This document shows positions 26,527 to 34,658 of a DNA stretch of 64,000 nucleotides, in pieces; within the stretch, counting starts at the first letter, position 1; every line of letters begins with the position of its first letter. The DNA is from Synechococcus sp. CBW1108. Lineage in GTDB: Bacteria > Cyanobacteriota > Cyanobacteriia > PCC-6307 > Cyanobiaceae. Below the pieces are notes generated by a model that was given only the letters and a program-made list of their open reading frames with translations, was not told where the DNA came from and searched no databases. Made by a program: the position numbers and the translations under genes. Location: contig NZ_CP060395.1 of NCBI RefSeq assembly GCF_015840335.1, positions 62,001 through 126,000 on the forward strand. The letters run 5' to 3'.

Positions 26527-26995
26527 GGTGATGTACCGCATGGATCACCACACCCCAGATCAGCAGATCGGGATCCTCCCCCTGGAGGGCGATCGCGGGG
26601 CTGGTGCCATCACTGGCCACCAGCCGCCACTGGCCCGGGCGCCCTTCCAGCCGACGCAGCACAAAGCCACCCTGGTGCACTGCCACCACTGTGGAACCTG
26701 AGCGCGGAGCCACGCTGCGGTCAACCACCAACAGATCACCGTGGTGGATGCCATCGCCACGCATGGCGTCACCATCCACGCGCATCAGGAAGCTGGAACT
26801 GGGGCGCGGCATCAGAACCCCATTGAGATCGATCACGGCCTCGACGTAATCGTCGGCGGGGCTGGGGAATCCCGCGGAAACCGACTCCAGCGCCAGGGGC
26901 AGGAGCAGGGGAGGCTGATCCTGGGAGAGGGGGCCCAGCCAAACCAGGTCACCAGCTAGATCGCTAGAGGGATCGCTAGAGATATCGCAATCCAT
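26447..26995 (-). CDS. umuD: UmuD-like S24 protein lacking the Ser-Lys dyad
   Basis: UmuD is normally self-cleaved in the SOS response and joins UmuC as polymerase V. The 182-residue product retains the cleavage region as AGFPSPADDY (Ala-Gly bond) and the fold VIDLNGVLMPRPSSSFLMRV, GIHHGDLLVVDRS and LLIWGVVIHAVHHLTR. The catalytic Ser, normally in G-D-S-M, is Ala in VDGDAMRGDGI, and the catalytic Lys position reads Arg in GGFVLRRLEG. No umuC adjoins it. The C-terminus extends about 23 Ala/Arg-rich residues beyond the usual end. Self-cleavage appears impossible. Confidence 0.85.
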   Translation of the reverse strand: MDCDISSDPSSDLAGDLVWLGPLSQDQPPLLLPLALESVSAGFPSPADDYVEAVIDLNGVLMPRPSSSFLMRVDGDAMRGDGIHHGDLLVVDRSVAPRSGSTVVAVHQGGFVLRRLEGRPGQWRLVASDGTSPAIALQGEDPDLLIWGVVIHAVHHLTRSPGSAARAPAARSAQTRRPGSAA

Positions 26996-27043
26996 GGCAC
27001 CCGAACCCCGCCAGCGCGAAAGCTCAGCAATAGTACGCCCGTA

Positions 27044-27631
27044 TCAATCGCCGCAGCCACGGCGCACCACCTCGGCCCGCAGGGCCATGAGCTCACGGGC
27101 TTCGGGCAGCCGGGGAGAGAACAGCAGCGCCCAGGCCAACGACACGTCGCCCCCATCCAGGGCTGTCTCGATGGCCGCAAGCCAGGCCGACGGGCGCTGG
27201 CCGAGGGAGCGCATCAGGGCTTCGGTGCTGGCCATCCGCTGGGCCGATGCACCCACCAGCTGCACATGGGCAAAGGCACCCTCGGGGGCCTGCCGGGGCC
27301 GCAGGCGCAACAGCACAACCTCACCTGGGCTGATCGGATCGAGGGGCCAGCTCAAGGGGGCCTGGAAGGTTTTGCCCGCAGCCGCCCGCTGCTGCCACAC
27401 CAGGCGGCCCTGGCGTTCGATGCGAAGTTCCAGCAGCGGATCAATCACCACCAGCTGGGGCCGGGGCGTGGGCACCAGGCCAAGGGCATCGCCCTCGTGC
27501 ACCGCTTCCACCCGGGGAGACACCACGCAGACCGCCACCGGCGCTGCCGGCCCCTGCAGGGCCAGGGCCGGCAGCGCCGCCAACACCCCCAACCAAGTCA
27601 GGAGCACAGAGATGACAGGGGGTCTGCTCAA
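27044..27631 (-). CDS. Secreted/periplasmic protein, unknown function
   Basis: Starting at TTG 27631 (an alternative is GTG 27607) it encodes about 195 residues with a signal peptide (VISVLLTWLGVLAALPALA). A beta-rich domain follows (EVVLLRLRPRQAPEGAFAHVQL) and a helical C-terminal part ends in LPEARELMALRAEVVRRG. LVVIDPLLELRIERQGRLVWQQ recalls cyanobacterial envelope proteins of unknown role. The frame is open further upstream but runs into sequence between it and arsS. The gene lies 43 bp downstream of arsS. Confidence 0.65.
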   Translation of the reverse strand: MSRPPVISVLLTWLGVLAALPALALQGPAAPVAVCVVSPRVEAVHEGDALGLVPTPRPQLVVIDPLLELRIERQGRLVWQQRAAAGKTFQAPLSWPLDPISPGEVVLLRLRPRQAPEGAFAHVQLVGASAQRMASTEALMRSLGQRPSAWLAAIETALDGGDVSLAWALLFSPRLPEARELMALRAEVVRRGCGD

Positions 27632-27674
27632 GCGAACCTGCCCGAAGCCGTGGCCGGGATCAGCCAGAACAATC

Positions 27675-28637
27675 TCAGAGACTAGGTGGCTGACTGAGGG
27701 CACCAGCACAGCTGGAGCCCCCACCGGCCGTGCAGCCGAAACAGTGGTCGGCCACCGCAATCGGATCCCCGGCGGGATCGTGGACCAGGAGGTCCCGCAG
27801 GTGGGGCCGGGGCCGGCTGGGCGGGGCCGTCACCAGGCCCAGCTGCTGGTTGAAGTCACAGTCGAACAGCCAGCCTTGCCAGTCAACGCTGATCAGGGAG
27901 CGGCACATCACCTGCTCGAGATTTTCGCTGCGGTGGCGGGTCTGCAACAGCTCCTGGTAGGGCTCCAGCTGGCCCCGCGCCTGGAGCCAGCTGGCAAAGC
28001 GCTGGATCGGCATGTTGGCCAGGGCGTAGAGGCTGGTGAACACCACCCCGTGCTCGCTGGCCAGCACCCGGCGGTAATCGGCTTCCAGCTGGGCCTGGGG
28101 GGGAGGCAAGGCGGGGCCCTGGGGGTTGTAGACGAGGTGGAGGCCAGGCCCCCCGCCTGGCTTGCCGTAGCCAAGGGCATTGAGCTGGCGCAGGGCCGCG
28201 ATGCTGCGGGCAAACACGCCTGATCCCCGCTGAAGATCAACGTTGGCCGCCAAGTAACAGGGCAGGGAGGCCACCACCGTGACGCCCTGCTCTGCCAGGA
28301 AGCGGGCCAGATCCTCCTGACCCGGCTCCGAAAGGATGGTGAGGTTGCAGCGATCGATCACCTCGACCCCCAGCCGCCGGGCCGCCACCACCAGCTCCCG
28401 GAACTGGGGATGGAGCTCCGGCGCCCCACCGGTGAGGTCCAGGCAGCCGAGGCCCCGGGCGGCCAGCACCTTCGGGATCAGGGACAGGGTGTCCCCATCC
28501 ATCGCTTCGGTGCGGGTGGGCCCCGCATCCACATGGCAGTGGCTGCAGGCCTGATTGCAGCGGTAGCCGAGGTTCACCTGCAGGGTGGTGAGGGGGCCGC
28601 GGCGGAGTGGGGGAAACGCCAGGTGGTGCGTTTTCAA
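27675..28637 (-). CDS. arsS: Arsenosugar biosynthesis radical SAM protein ArsS
   Basis: ArsS is a radical-SAM enzyme proposed to attach the deoxyadenosyl group to dimethylarsenite on the route to arsenosugars. The TTG at 28637, preceded by GGAGC, gives 320 residues. The cluster motif CNQACSHCHVDAGPTR (CxxxCxxC) lies at about residues 25-32, followed by LDLTGGAPELHPQFRELV and VIDRCNLTIL. The C-terminal domain has FDCDFNQQLGL and a Cys-rich end CFGCTAGGGSSC, as in the DUF3641-containing ArsS group. The frame is open well upstream, but the family start fits 28637. No arsM is visible in this window. Confidence 0.88.
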   Translation of the reverse strand: MKTHHLAFPPLRRGPLTTLQVNLGYRCNQACSHCHVDAGPTRTEAMDGDTLSLIPKVLAARGLGCLDLTGGAPELHPQFRELVVAARRLGVEVIDRCNLTILSEPGQEDLARFLAEQGVTVVASLPCYLAANVDLQRGSGVFARSIAALRQLNALGYGKPGGGPGLHLVYNPQGPALPPPQAQLEADYRRVLASEHGVVFTSLYALANMPIQRFASWLQARGQLEPYQELLQTRHRSENLEQVMCRSLISVDWQGWLFDCDFNQQLGLVTAPPSRPRPHLRDLLVHDPAGDPIAVADHCFGCTAGGGSSCAGALSQPPSL

Positions 28638-28661
28638 ACAGCTCCATCCTGCCCGCTCACC

Positions 28662-29093
28662 ATGACCGACGATGGGTCCATCGCCTGCCCAAAGTTTGCG
28701 ATGTTGCAGCAGCCCCCCCGCGGCTACGTCACCCTGGCCCGGCTGGGACTGGTGGCCAACGCCCTGGCCATACCGGTTGGCCTGGCGGTGATTCTGCTCG
28801 ACAGCTGGCGCACGCCGAATCTCGTGGTTGGGGCGAGTGCGGTGCTGCCCACCGCGGTGGTGGGGCTGGTGGCCTCGATCGGCCTGCTGAAATGGCGCGC
28901 CTGGGGGCAAATCCTGGCGATCGTGGCCCTGGCCATGGCCCTGGCGGTGGCCCTGCCTTACGGCATCGTGCGCCTGGCCCTGTTGAGCGAGGGCAGGCTG
29001 GTGACGGCCCTGCTCTCTGGCCTGCTCTGGAGCGCCACTACTGCCGCCCTGGTGTTCTGGTGTCGGCCGTGCATCAGGCGCTACCTGATCTGA
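28662..29093 (+). CDS. Four-helix membrane protein, unknown function
   Basis: The ATG at 28662 gives 143 residues with four hydrophobic segments (about 25-46, 55-76, 80-101, 112-133). Small charged loops separate them, and the C-terminus ends CRPCIRRYLI. It is divergent from arsS with 24 bp between start codons, so the two share one promoter region. No family is recognised. Regular helix spacing and codon use like its neighbours favour a real gene. Confidence 0.65.
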   Translation: MTDDGSIACPKFAMLQQPPRGYVTLARLGLVANALAIPVGLAVILLDSWRTPNLVVGASAVLPTAVVGLVASIGLLKWRAWGQILAIVALAMALAVALPYGIVRLALLSEGRLVTALLSGLLWSATTAALVFWCRPCIRRYLI

Positions 29094-29217
29094 GCCCGTA
29101 GGGGCCGCTGGCGCCAAAGCTGCAGGCGATACGGGAAGATGTTGTCAAGGTGACAGTTTTCAGCTGGCACAGGCGCGATTATCTCCCTATTAGTCCAATT
29201 GAGCAGAGAAGCTAGAC

Positions 29218-29454
29218 ATGGCCAGTTTCCGTCCCCAATCCACGACCCACGTGCGCCACTACAGGCTGGTGGATCGCCAGGGGGCCCCCCACCCGGTGCT
29301 TGATGATCTCTACGAGTCCCTCGATGCCGCCTGGTCTGAGGGCATGGGGTGGTGGCAGGAGCACTACGGCAGTAGCCAGGAGCCGGTGGATATCGGCGTT
29401 GAGGTGAGCACCGCCAGCGGTGACTGGCGGACCCTGCGTTTTCCAGGATGCTGA
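29218..29454 (+). CDS. Small soluble protein, unknown function
   Basis: A 78-residue hydrophilic protein (HVRHYRLVDRQGAPHPVLDD, SEGMGWWQEHYG, VDIGVEVSTASGDWRTLRFPG) starting at ATG 29218 after an AT-richer stretch (29140-29210) that probably holds the promoter. The alternating pattern suggests a small alpha/beta fold. It resembles the many short conserved picocyanobacterial proteins of unknown function. No motif allows a role to be named. Confidence 0.6.
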   Translation: MASFRPQSTTHVRHYRLVDRQGAPHPVLDDLYESLDAAWSEGMGWWQEHYGSSQEPVDIGVEVSTASGDWRTLRFPGC

Positions 29455-29490
29455 GCTCACCTGAGCCAGGCTGAGCCGCCAGAGGACTGA

Positions 29491-29775
29491 TCAGCCGACC
29501 TGCACCCCCTTCCAGAAGGCAACCCGGCCCAAAATGGAGGCGGCGGCCTGCTTGGGCTCCGGATAGAACCAAACGGCGTTGGCATTCACCTGACCGTCCA
29601 CCACCAGGTCGTAGTAATGGGCCGTGCCCTTCCAACCGCACACCGAGGTGTGACTGGAAGGACGAATACAACTGGAATCCAGCGAATCGAGGGGGAAGTA
29701 GGCGTTGCCATCCACGGTGACGATGTCATCACTGCTGGCAATCACCCGACCATTCCACTGGGCTTGCATGGGCAT
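29491..29775 (-). CDS. DUF427 family protein
   Basis: A 94-residue single-domain protein. QWNGRVIASSDDIVTVDGNAYFP, CGWKGTAHYYDLVVDG and AVWFYPEP are the conserved blocks of DUF427, a small beta-barrel family of unknown biochemical role found widely in bacteria. ATG codons at 29775 and 29769 are both plausible. The M23 peptidase gene upstream on the same strand ends 10 bp before the first of them. Confidence 0.88.
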   Translation of the reverse strand: MPMQAQWNGRVIASSDDIVTVDGNAYFPLDSLDSSCIRPSSHTSVCGWKGTAHYYDLVVDGQVNANAVWFYPEPKQAAASILGRVAFWKGVQVG

Positions 29776-29785
29776 TTGGCCGCAA

Positions 29786-30463
29786 CTAGGGGATCATTGT
29801 GGCAACCAGTGGCGTCAAGGCAGGCTGTGTCAGGGCAGGTGGGGGCAGCAGGGGCGGCAGGTGGGGGGTGGGATCGAGGGCCAGAAGACTGGGGCCCCGG
29901 CGGCGCAGCTCAAAGTGCAGGTGGGGGCCACTGGCCGAGCCCGTCATGCCCACCGCCCCCAGCACCTCCCCCTGACTGAGCCGCTGACCCGTCGCCACGC
30001 TGGTGCTGAGCAGGTGGGCGTAGAGGGTTTGCCAACCGGCACCATGGTCGAGCAGCACGGTGGTGCCATAACCACTGATCGACTCCACCAGCAGCACCCG
30101 GCCGGCGCTGGCAGCGAGCACAGGCGTGCCCTCGTCGGCGGCCAGATCCACCCCGGTGTGCATGCGCCAGGCGCCCCGGCGCTGGGAATAGCGCCAGCCC
30201 CAGGGGTCCATGCCGGCGGCGAAGCGCTTGAGGGGATAGGTCAGGGCCGGCGGCCTGGCAGCCTCCCCCAGAGACTGGGCTGGGGAGGCCGGGGCAAGGG
30301 AGGCAGAAGCGAGCGCCCCCTCAGGCTGCACATCCGCCACCGCAACCTCTAGCGGCAGCTTCTTGGGCATGGGCACTGGCGGCTCGGCCTAGGCCCGCAG
30401 GGTTGGAGGACCGGCGAACCCGACCCACACGAGAAGCACCAGGGACCAGCGCCAACTTGCCAT
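29786..30463 (-). pseudogene. M23 metallopeptidase gene with in-frame TAG after the signal peptide
   Basis: From ATG 30463 the frame reads MASWRWSLVLLVWVGFAGPP then TLRA, a complete signal peptide. Codon 25 is TAG (30389-30391) and the frame then continues AEPPVPMPKKLPLEV into an intact M23 domain. That domain has RMHTGVDLAADEGTPVLAA, YGTTVLLDHG, WQTLYAHL and SGPHLHFELR, so all zinc and catalytic His/Asp residues are present. Translation from GTG 30376 would give a 196-residue protein without an export signal. The likely ancestral codon is CAG. A recent nonsense mutation or an assembly error would fit. Confidence 0.85.
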
Positions 30464-30478
30464 AGGGCAGACGATGGC

Positions 30479-31069
30479 TCAGGGCCAATCGGGGTCGTAG
30501 ATGCGCAAGGTGCCAAATCCCACCGGTGCTGGCGAGGGATTAGGGCCAGCTGGGAAGGCGGTCACCTGGAACATGTAGGTGTCTGAGCTGGCCGGATTGT
30601 TCCAGGGCTTCAACACCACGGTGACGGTTTGCCCAGGTGAAATCGGCTCGGGGAATCGGAGTGTGAAGCGGCGCGCATCACTTTCAAAGCTGGCCTCGAC
30701 CGGCACCCGGGCACCCTGGCGGCGGGGCCGCCCGAGGAACGCCGAGGTGCGCTCGACAAAGAACTGAAACCGAGTGTCCACGCCGCGGGTCTGCTGAATG
30801 GTCAGGCCACCGAGGGAGGCCCCGGCCTCGGGATCGAGGCTGATGGTGAAGTAGTACTCGGCGCGGCTTTGCCAAACGGTGGTGTAGTAACTCACCAGGT
30901 CCACATTCCAGGGGGGCCTGGTGAAGTAGGTGGAGCCCCGCAGTTCCATAGCAACAGCTGCGGAGGCCAGAGCTGCGGGGGCCAGGCAGGTGGCACTCAA
31001 GTAGGTGGCGCCCAGGCAAGCCGACAGGGCCCAGCCGGGGGCAATCCGGCGGAGGGGAGGGAGCGGCAC
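30479..31069 (-). CDS. DUF2808 family secreted protein
   Basis: A 196-residue protein with an N-terminal signal sequence (about residues 13-40, GWALSACLGATYLSATCLAP) and the DUF2808 domain. The domain includes STYFTRPPWNVDLVSYYTTV, AEYYFTISLDPEAGASLGGL, VTVVLKPWNNPASSDTYMFQ and a final FGTLRIYDP. DUF2808 proteins are cyanobacterial envelope proteins of unknown function. It starts 6 bp downstream of the stop of the GST-like gene on the same strand. Confidence 0.87.
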   Translation of the reverse strand: MPLPPLRRIAPGWALSACLGATYLSATCLAPAALASAAVAMELRGSTYFTRPPWNVDLVSYYTTVWQSRAEYYFTISLDPEAGASLGGLTIQQTRGVDTRFQFFVERTSAFLGRPRRQGARVPVEASFESDARRFTLRFPEPISPGQTVTVVLKPWNNPASSDTYMFQVTAFPAGPNPSPAPVGFGTLRIYDPDWP

Positions 31070-31075
31070 CGACGA

Positions 31076-32350
31076 TCAGGCGAGTGGCAAAACCCTAGGT
31101 GGGGTCTGCAGAAATGGCTGGGGATCCTGGTCGCGCCGGTGGGCCACGGGAATGGCCGGCCCCTGGAGAGCGCCATCCTGGGGATCCAGGGCCGCAGTGG
31201 CCTCCAGGGCCTGGCGCAAGCGGCGGGCCGCATGGAGGGGCATGTCGCGGGGCACGCTGATTCGATCCCGCAGGTAGCGCAGGGAGGCGGCACTGCCGGG
31301 CGGCGGCGGCAGCGCCCCACCCCGGATCAGGGCAGTGAGGGCCGTTCGTAGGGGCAGATCGAAACCCGCCGCCCCCGCTGGGTTCCTGGCCAGGATCGGA
31401 GCACGGTGCTTCAACACCCGGCCCAGGGCCACAGCCGCGGAGTGGGCTGGTTCGGCCTGGCTGGTTTCCGGATCGGGCGCCTCGATCGGCCAGGGGCCCC
31501 GATCAATCCGGGCGGCCAGCTGCCGCTGGACCTCCGAGCCACTGGCGTAGCAGCCGCCCATCTGGGGCGGTAGGTCGTGGGCGTGGGTGTGAAAGTCGCT
31601 CTGGGTGCCGAGGTAGATGGGGCGCTGCTCCAGCGCAGCAAACCAACGGTCTATGGCGGGGTACTGGCGGCGCAGCAGGAAGCCTTTGTAATAAGCCAGG
31701 CTTGCCGCCATGCGCTCCACGTAGGGCACGAACACCAGATCGGCGCTGCTGAGCTCCCCCAGCAGGAAGGGGCCGGGCTGCAGCTCAAGAGCCTGCTGAA
31801 AGGCAGCGGCCATTTGGGCGAAGGCGGCCTGGGCTGAAGCCTCCTGCCGAGGCCCGAGCCCCGGCGCGCAGAGCCACTGGCACCAGGCCCGGAAAAGCAG
31901 CCGCTCCAGCTGGCGCAACTGGAGCAGTTCGGGGTCGCCCATGGCCGGCCCCAGGCTGCCGAAGGCCCGCTCCAGAGCCTCGAGGATGCGATCACTCTCG
32001 GTGATCAGGCGCCCATCGAGCTGGAGGGCGGGCAGCATGCCTGAAGGCACCAGCCCCTTGAACCAGGCCTCCTTGTCGCCGTAGCAGAACATGGTGACTT
32101 TGCGGATCCGGTAAGGGATCCGCTTTTCCTCGAGCCAGAGCCACACCTTCTGGCAGTAGGGGCACCAGGCATGGTGGTCACGGAAGAGGGTGACCCGCAC
32201 GGCCTGCTCCGGCTGGCCAAAAAGACGCAGGCTGGCTTGGGCGTTGGTAGGGCCCAGGTCTGGATCCGGCTGGTCGCACGAGAGAAGCTGGAGCTCAACC
32301 CAACTCAAGGCAGCGCCTGGTTTGGCCAGGGCAGGGGCTGGGGGGCTCAA
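31076..32350 (-). CDS. Glutathione S-transferase-like protein
   Basis: A 424-residue protein with an N-terminal thioredoxin-fold domain ([28 protein letters not shown], the CPYC motif at about residues 63-66; then [20 protein letters not shown]). A helical GST C-domain (about 130-250) follows and then a long extra C-terminal region (about 260-424) with several Arg-rich helices. Cyanobacteria carry GSTs of this long type. The substrate is unknown. The start TTG at 32350 overlaps the glnB/glnK-like stop in a TTGA junction, so translation is probably coupled to the PII gene. Confidence 0.85.
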   Translation of the reverse strand: MSPPAPALAKPGAALSWVELQLLSCDQPDPDLGPTNAQASLRLFGQPEQAVRVTLFRDHHAWCPYCQKVWLWLEEKRIPYRIRKVTMFCYGDKEAWFKGLVPSGMLPALQLDGRLITESDRILEALERAFGSLGPAMGDPELLQLRQLERLLFRAWCQWLCAPGLGPRQEASAQAAFAQMAAAFQQALELQPGPFLLGELSSADLVFVPYVERMAASLAYYKGFLLRRQYPAIDRWFAALEQRPIYLGTQSDFHTHAHDLPPQMGGCYASGSEVQRQLAARIDRGPWPIEAPDPETSQAEPAHSAAVALGRVLKHRAPILARNPAGAAGFDLPLRTALTALIRGGALPPPPGSAASLRYLRDRISVPRDMPLHAARRLRQALEATAALDPQDGALQGPAIPVAHRRDQDPQPFLQTPPRVLPLA

Positions 32351-32688
32351 TCCAGGGTGGCGTCGCCAGTTTCGCCGGTGCGGATCCGGATGGAATTTTC
32401 CACAGGGGTGACGGTGATCTTGCCGTCGCCGACTTCGCCGGTGCGGGCAGCGGCCTGAATCGCCTCGAGCACACCGGCCACCGCAGAGTCGGTGACAACC
32501 GTTGTGATCATCATCTTGGGGAGCAGGCGCGCCTCGATTTTCACGCCTCGGTAGACCTCGGTGTAGCCCATCTGCTTGCCGAAACCCTGGACAGATGAAA
32601 CGGTCAGACCATTGATGCCAAGAGCAACAAGGGCCTCCTTGACCGGTTCGAGCTTTTCAGGACGGATAATGGCTTGAATCTGTTTCAC
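32347..32688 (-). CDS. glnK: PII signal protein, GlnK-like variant with altered T-loop
   Basis: PII trimers sense ATP/ADP and 2-oxoglutarate and control nitrogen proteins such as Amt channels. This 113-residue protein has [20 protein letters not shown], the [14 protein letters not shown] nucleotide-binding loop and [11 protein letters not shown], so effector binding should be retained (Gln39, Lys58, Arg101 and Arg103 present). In the T-loop the usual RGSEY reads RGVKI: Ser49 (phosphorylated in cyanobacteria) is Val and Tyr51 (uridylylated in enterics) is Ile. It is divergent from amt across 381 bp, which suggests an Amt-dedicated paralogue. Confidence 0.88.
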   Translation of the reverse strand: MKQIQAIIRPEKLEPVKEALVALGINGLTVSSVQGFGKQMGYTEVYRGVKIEARLLPKMMITTVVTDSAVAGVLEAIQAAARTGEVGDGKITVTPVENSIRIRTGETGDATLD

Positions 32689-33069
32689 GCGTTAGCAGTG
32701 GCAATCGTTTTGTTCTTAGCGAAAAGCAGGCGCTCCTTCTGTAGCAATCGATTCAAAGCCCGCCAAGGGATCCGGGCCCAGTGAAAGACCCGCATCGGCG
32801 AACCCAGCCCCAAGGGGCAAGGGCTACGAAGAACCAGGATTTCGCCTTTTACACATGTAGCTCGGAAACAATGTTCATTGCGAACATTTTAGGGATTTTG
32901 TTCAAAAACTTTGCAGGCAAGAGCGAATCAATGCTGCGAGGCTCCGAACCCCTGCCTGGGCGCAATTTGGTAACAAAACGAACATCCCATCTCCCTGTGA
33001 GAGCTCATTGTTCTCGACGTTGGGATTTCGACCATCCCCCATCTGCGCAGCCGTCCTTCTGAACTGCCC
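32689..33069. promoter_or_regulatory. Divergent glnK-like/amt control region with a 17-bp palindrome
   Basis: A 381-bp gene-free stretch, AT-richer than its surroundings between about 32840 and 33000. A near-perfect inverted repeat ATGTTC-N5-GAACAT lies at 32871-32887, and a further GAACAT half-site occurs near 32982. No exact NtcA site (GTA-N8-TAC) was found; the best attempt, GTA-N8-AAC near 32971, misses the second half. The palindrome is therefore the best candidate operator, for an unidentified regulator. Confidence 0.5.
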
Positions 33070-34551
33070 ATGACCATTGCATCCACCCCTCCGAGGCGCA
33101 GACGCCTCCACGAGGCCAGCCTCTCCGAAGGTCCCATGATGTTGTTCCGCAGCATTCGCGGATTCAGCAGCAGTCGTTCCCTTGTTTGGCTGGCCTGCGT
33201 ACCCCTGGCCCTTTTTGGCCTGGGTGTATTCAATCTCTCAGCCCACGCAGCCGAGCTTCCGGAGCTCACTCCGGCATTCCTTGCCAACAATCTCTTCCTG
33301 CTGATCAGCGCGATTCTGGTGATCTTCATGAACGCCGGTTTCGCCATGGTGGAAGCCGGGCTATGCCGCCAGAAGAATGCAGTAAACATTCTCTTCAAGA
33401 ACCTGCTGGTCTTTGCCGTAGCAGTTAGCGCCTACTGGTTCATCGGCTACAAGCTGATGTACAACGCAGATTGGGTAATTCCTGGCTGGTTGAAGTTCGG
33501 GGGCACTTTCTTTGACCCAACCGTCACCCCTGAGATGGTGACCGATGGCAGTTTGGTGCCAAGCATTGATTTCCTCTTTCAGGCTGCCTTCGCTGGCACG
33601 GCCGCCACGATCGTTTCAGGTTTGGTGGCGGAACGGATCAAACTGACCACATTTGTAATTTTTTCCATTTTCCTGGTTGGCATCATCTACCCAATCATGG
33701 GTAGCTGGCAGTGGAACTTCCCCGATGACGCGGGGCTCGGTGGTGGCTGGCTAAACAACTTAGGATTTATCGATTTTGCCGGCTCCACCGTGGTGCACTC
33801 GATGGGTGCCTGGGCTGGGTTGATTGGCGCCATCATCCTTGGCCCCCGGATCGGCAAATTCATCGATGGCAAGCCCCAGGCGATTCCTGGCCACAACATG
33901 GCCATCGCCACCTTGGGCTGCCTGATCCTCTGGATCGGCTGGTATGGCTTCAACCCCGGCTCCTGGCTTTCGATGGGAGCAGAAGTTCCCTTTATTGCCG
34001 TCACTACCACCCTCGGAGCCGCAGGTGGTGGCATCGCCGCCACCCTGGCCTCCCAGCTGCCGGGTTTCGGTCCAGACAAGCGCCCGGGCAAACCTGACAT
34101 CACCATGACCATCAACGGCATTCTTGCCGGTCTGGTAAGCGTCACCGCAGGCTGCGACGGGGTTTCGATGACTTCGGCCTGGGTGATGGGTTTCATCGGA
34201 GGCATCGTGGTCGTCTTCTCGGTGGCAATCATTGATAACCTCAAAATCGACGATCCAGTCGGAGCCTTTTCCGTCCACGGAACCTGTGGTATCTGGGGAA
34301 CCCTGGCGGTGGGCCTTTTCAACACCGACAAGGGCCTATTCACCGGCCATGGCTTCTCCCAGCTAGGCATTCAGTTTGTCGGCTGCCTGGCCTATGCAGT
34401 GGTCACGATCGTTGCATCGTTGCTTCTCTGGTCAATCATCGGCGCCTTCTTTGGCGGTATCCGGGTTGACGCTGAAGAAGAAACAGTGGGTCTCGACATC
34501 GGCGAACACGGCATGGAGGCCTATCCAGACTTCGCCGCTGCGGCCAAGTAG
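33070..34551 (+). CDS. amt: Ammonium transporter
   Basis: Amt trimers conduct ammonium across the plasma membrane and are blocked by PII. From ATG 33070 the protein has 493 residues. An alternative ATG at 33136, preceded by GAAGG, gives a cleaner signal sequence (MMLFRSIRGF). About eleven membrane segments follow. The family signatures FMNAGFAMVEAGLCRQKNA and DFAGSTVVHSMGAWAGL (with one of the pore His) and the late FSVHGTCGIWGTLAVGLF (second pore region) are present. A strong terminator follows the gene. Confidence 0.95.
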   Translation: MTIASTPPRRRRLHEASLSEGPMMLFRSIRGFSSSRSLVWLACVPLALFGLGVFNLSAHAAELPELTPAFLANNLFLLISAILVIFMNAGFAMVEAGLCRQKNAVNILFKNLLVFAVAVSAYWFIGYKLMYNADWVIPGWLKFGGTFFDPTVTPEMVTDGSLVPSIDFLFQAAFAGTAATIVSGLVAERIKLTTFVIFSIFLVGIIYPIMGSWQWNFPDDAGLGGGWLNNLGFIDFAGSTVVHSMGAWAGLIGAIILGPRIGKFIDGKPQAIPGHNMAIATLGCLILWIGWYGFNPGSWLSMGAEVPFIAVTTTLGAAGGGIAATLASQLPGFGPDKRPGKPDITMTINGILAGLVSVTAGCDGVSMTSAWVMGFIGGIVVVFSVAIIDNLKIDDPVGAFSVHGTCGIWGTLAVGLFNTDKGLFTGHGFSQLGIQFVGCLAYAVVTIVASLLLWSIIGAFFGGIRVDAEEETVGLDIGEHGMEAYPDFAAAAK

Positions 34552-34577
34552 GGATTCAGCCAAGCCACTCAACCAGC

Positions 34578-34604
34578 AGCCCGCGGCCAACCGCGGGCTT
34601 TTTT
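34578..34604 (+). terminator. Rho-independent terminator of amt
   Basis: AGCCCGCGG, loop CCAA, CCGCGGGCT, then six T. A 9-bp perfect stem with a T-run, 27 bp after the amt stop. Confidence 0.93.
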
Positions 34605-34658
34605 GTGCTCGAAATATTGGGCGCAAACATTTGGCGGAGTGCTCCAGACCATGCCGAA

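Noticed and set aside
32965-32985. NtcA-binding site upstream of amt
   Set aside because: The best match has GTA-N8-AAC, missing the required TAC half.
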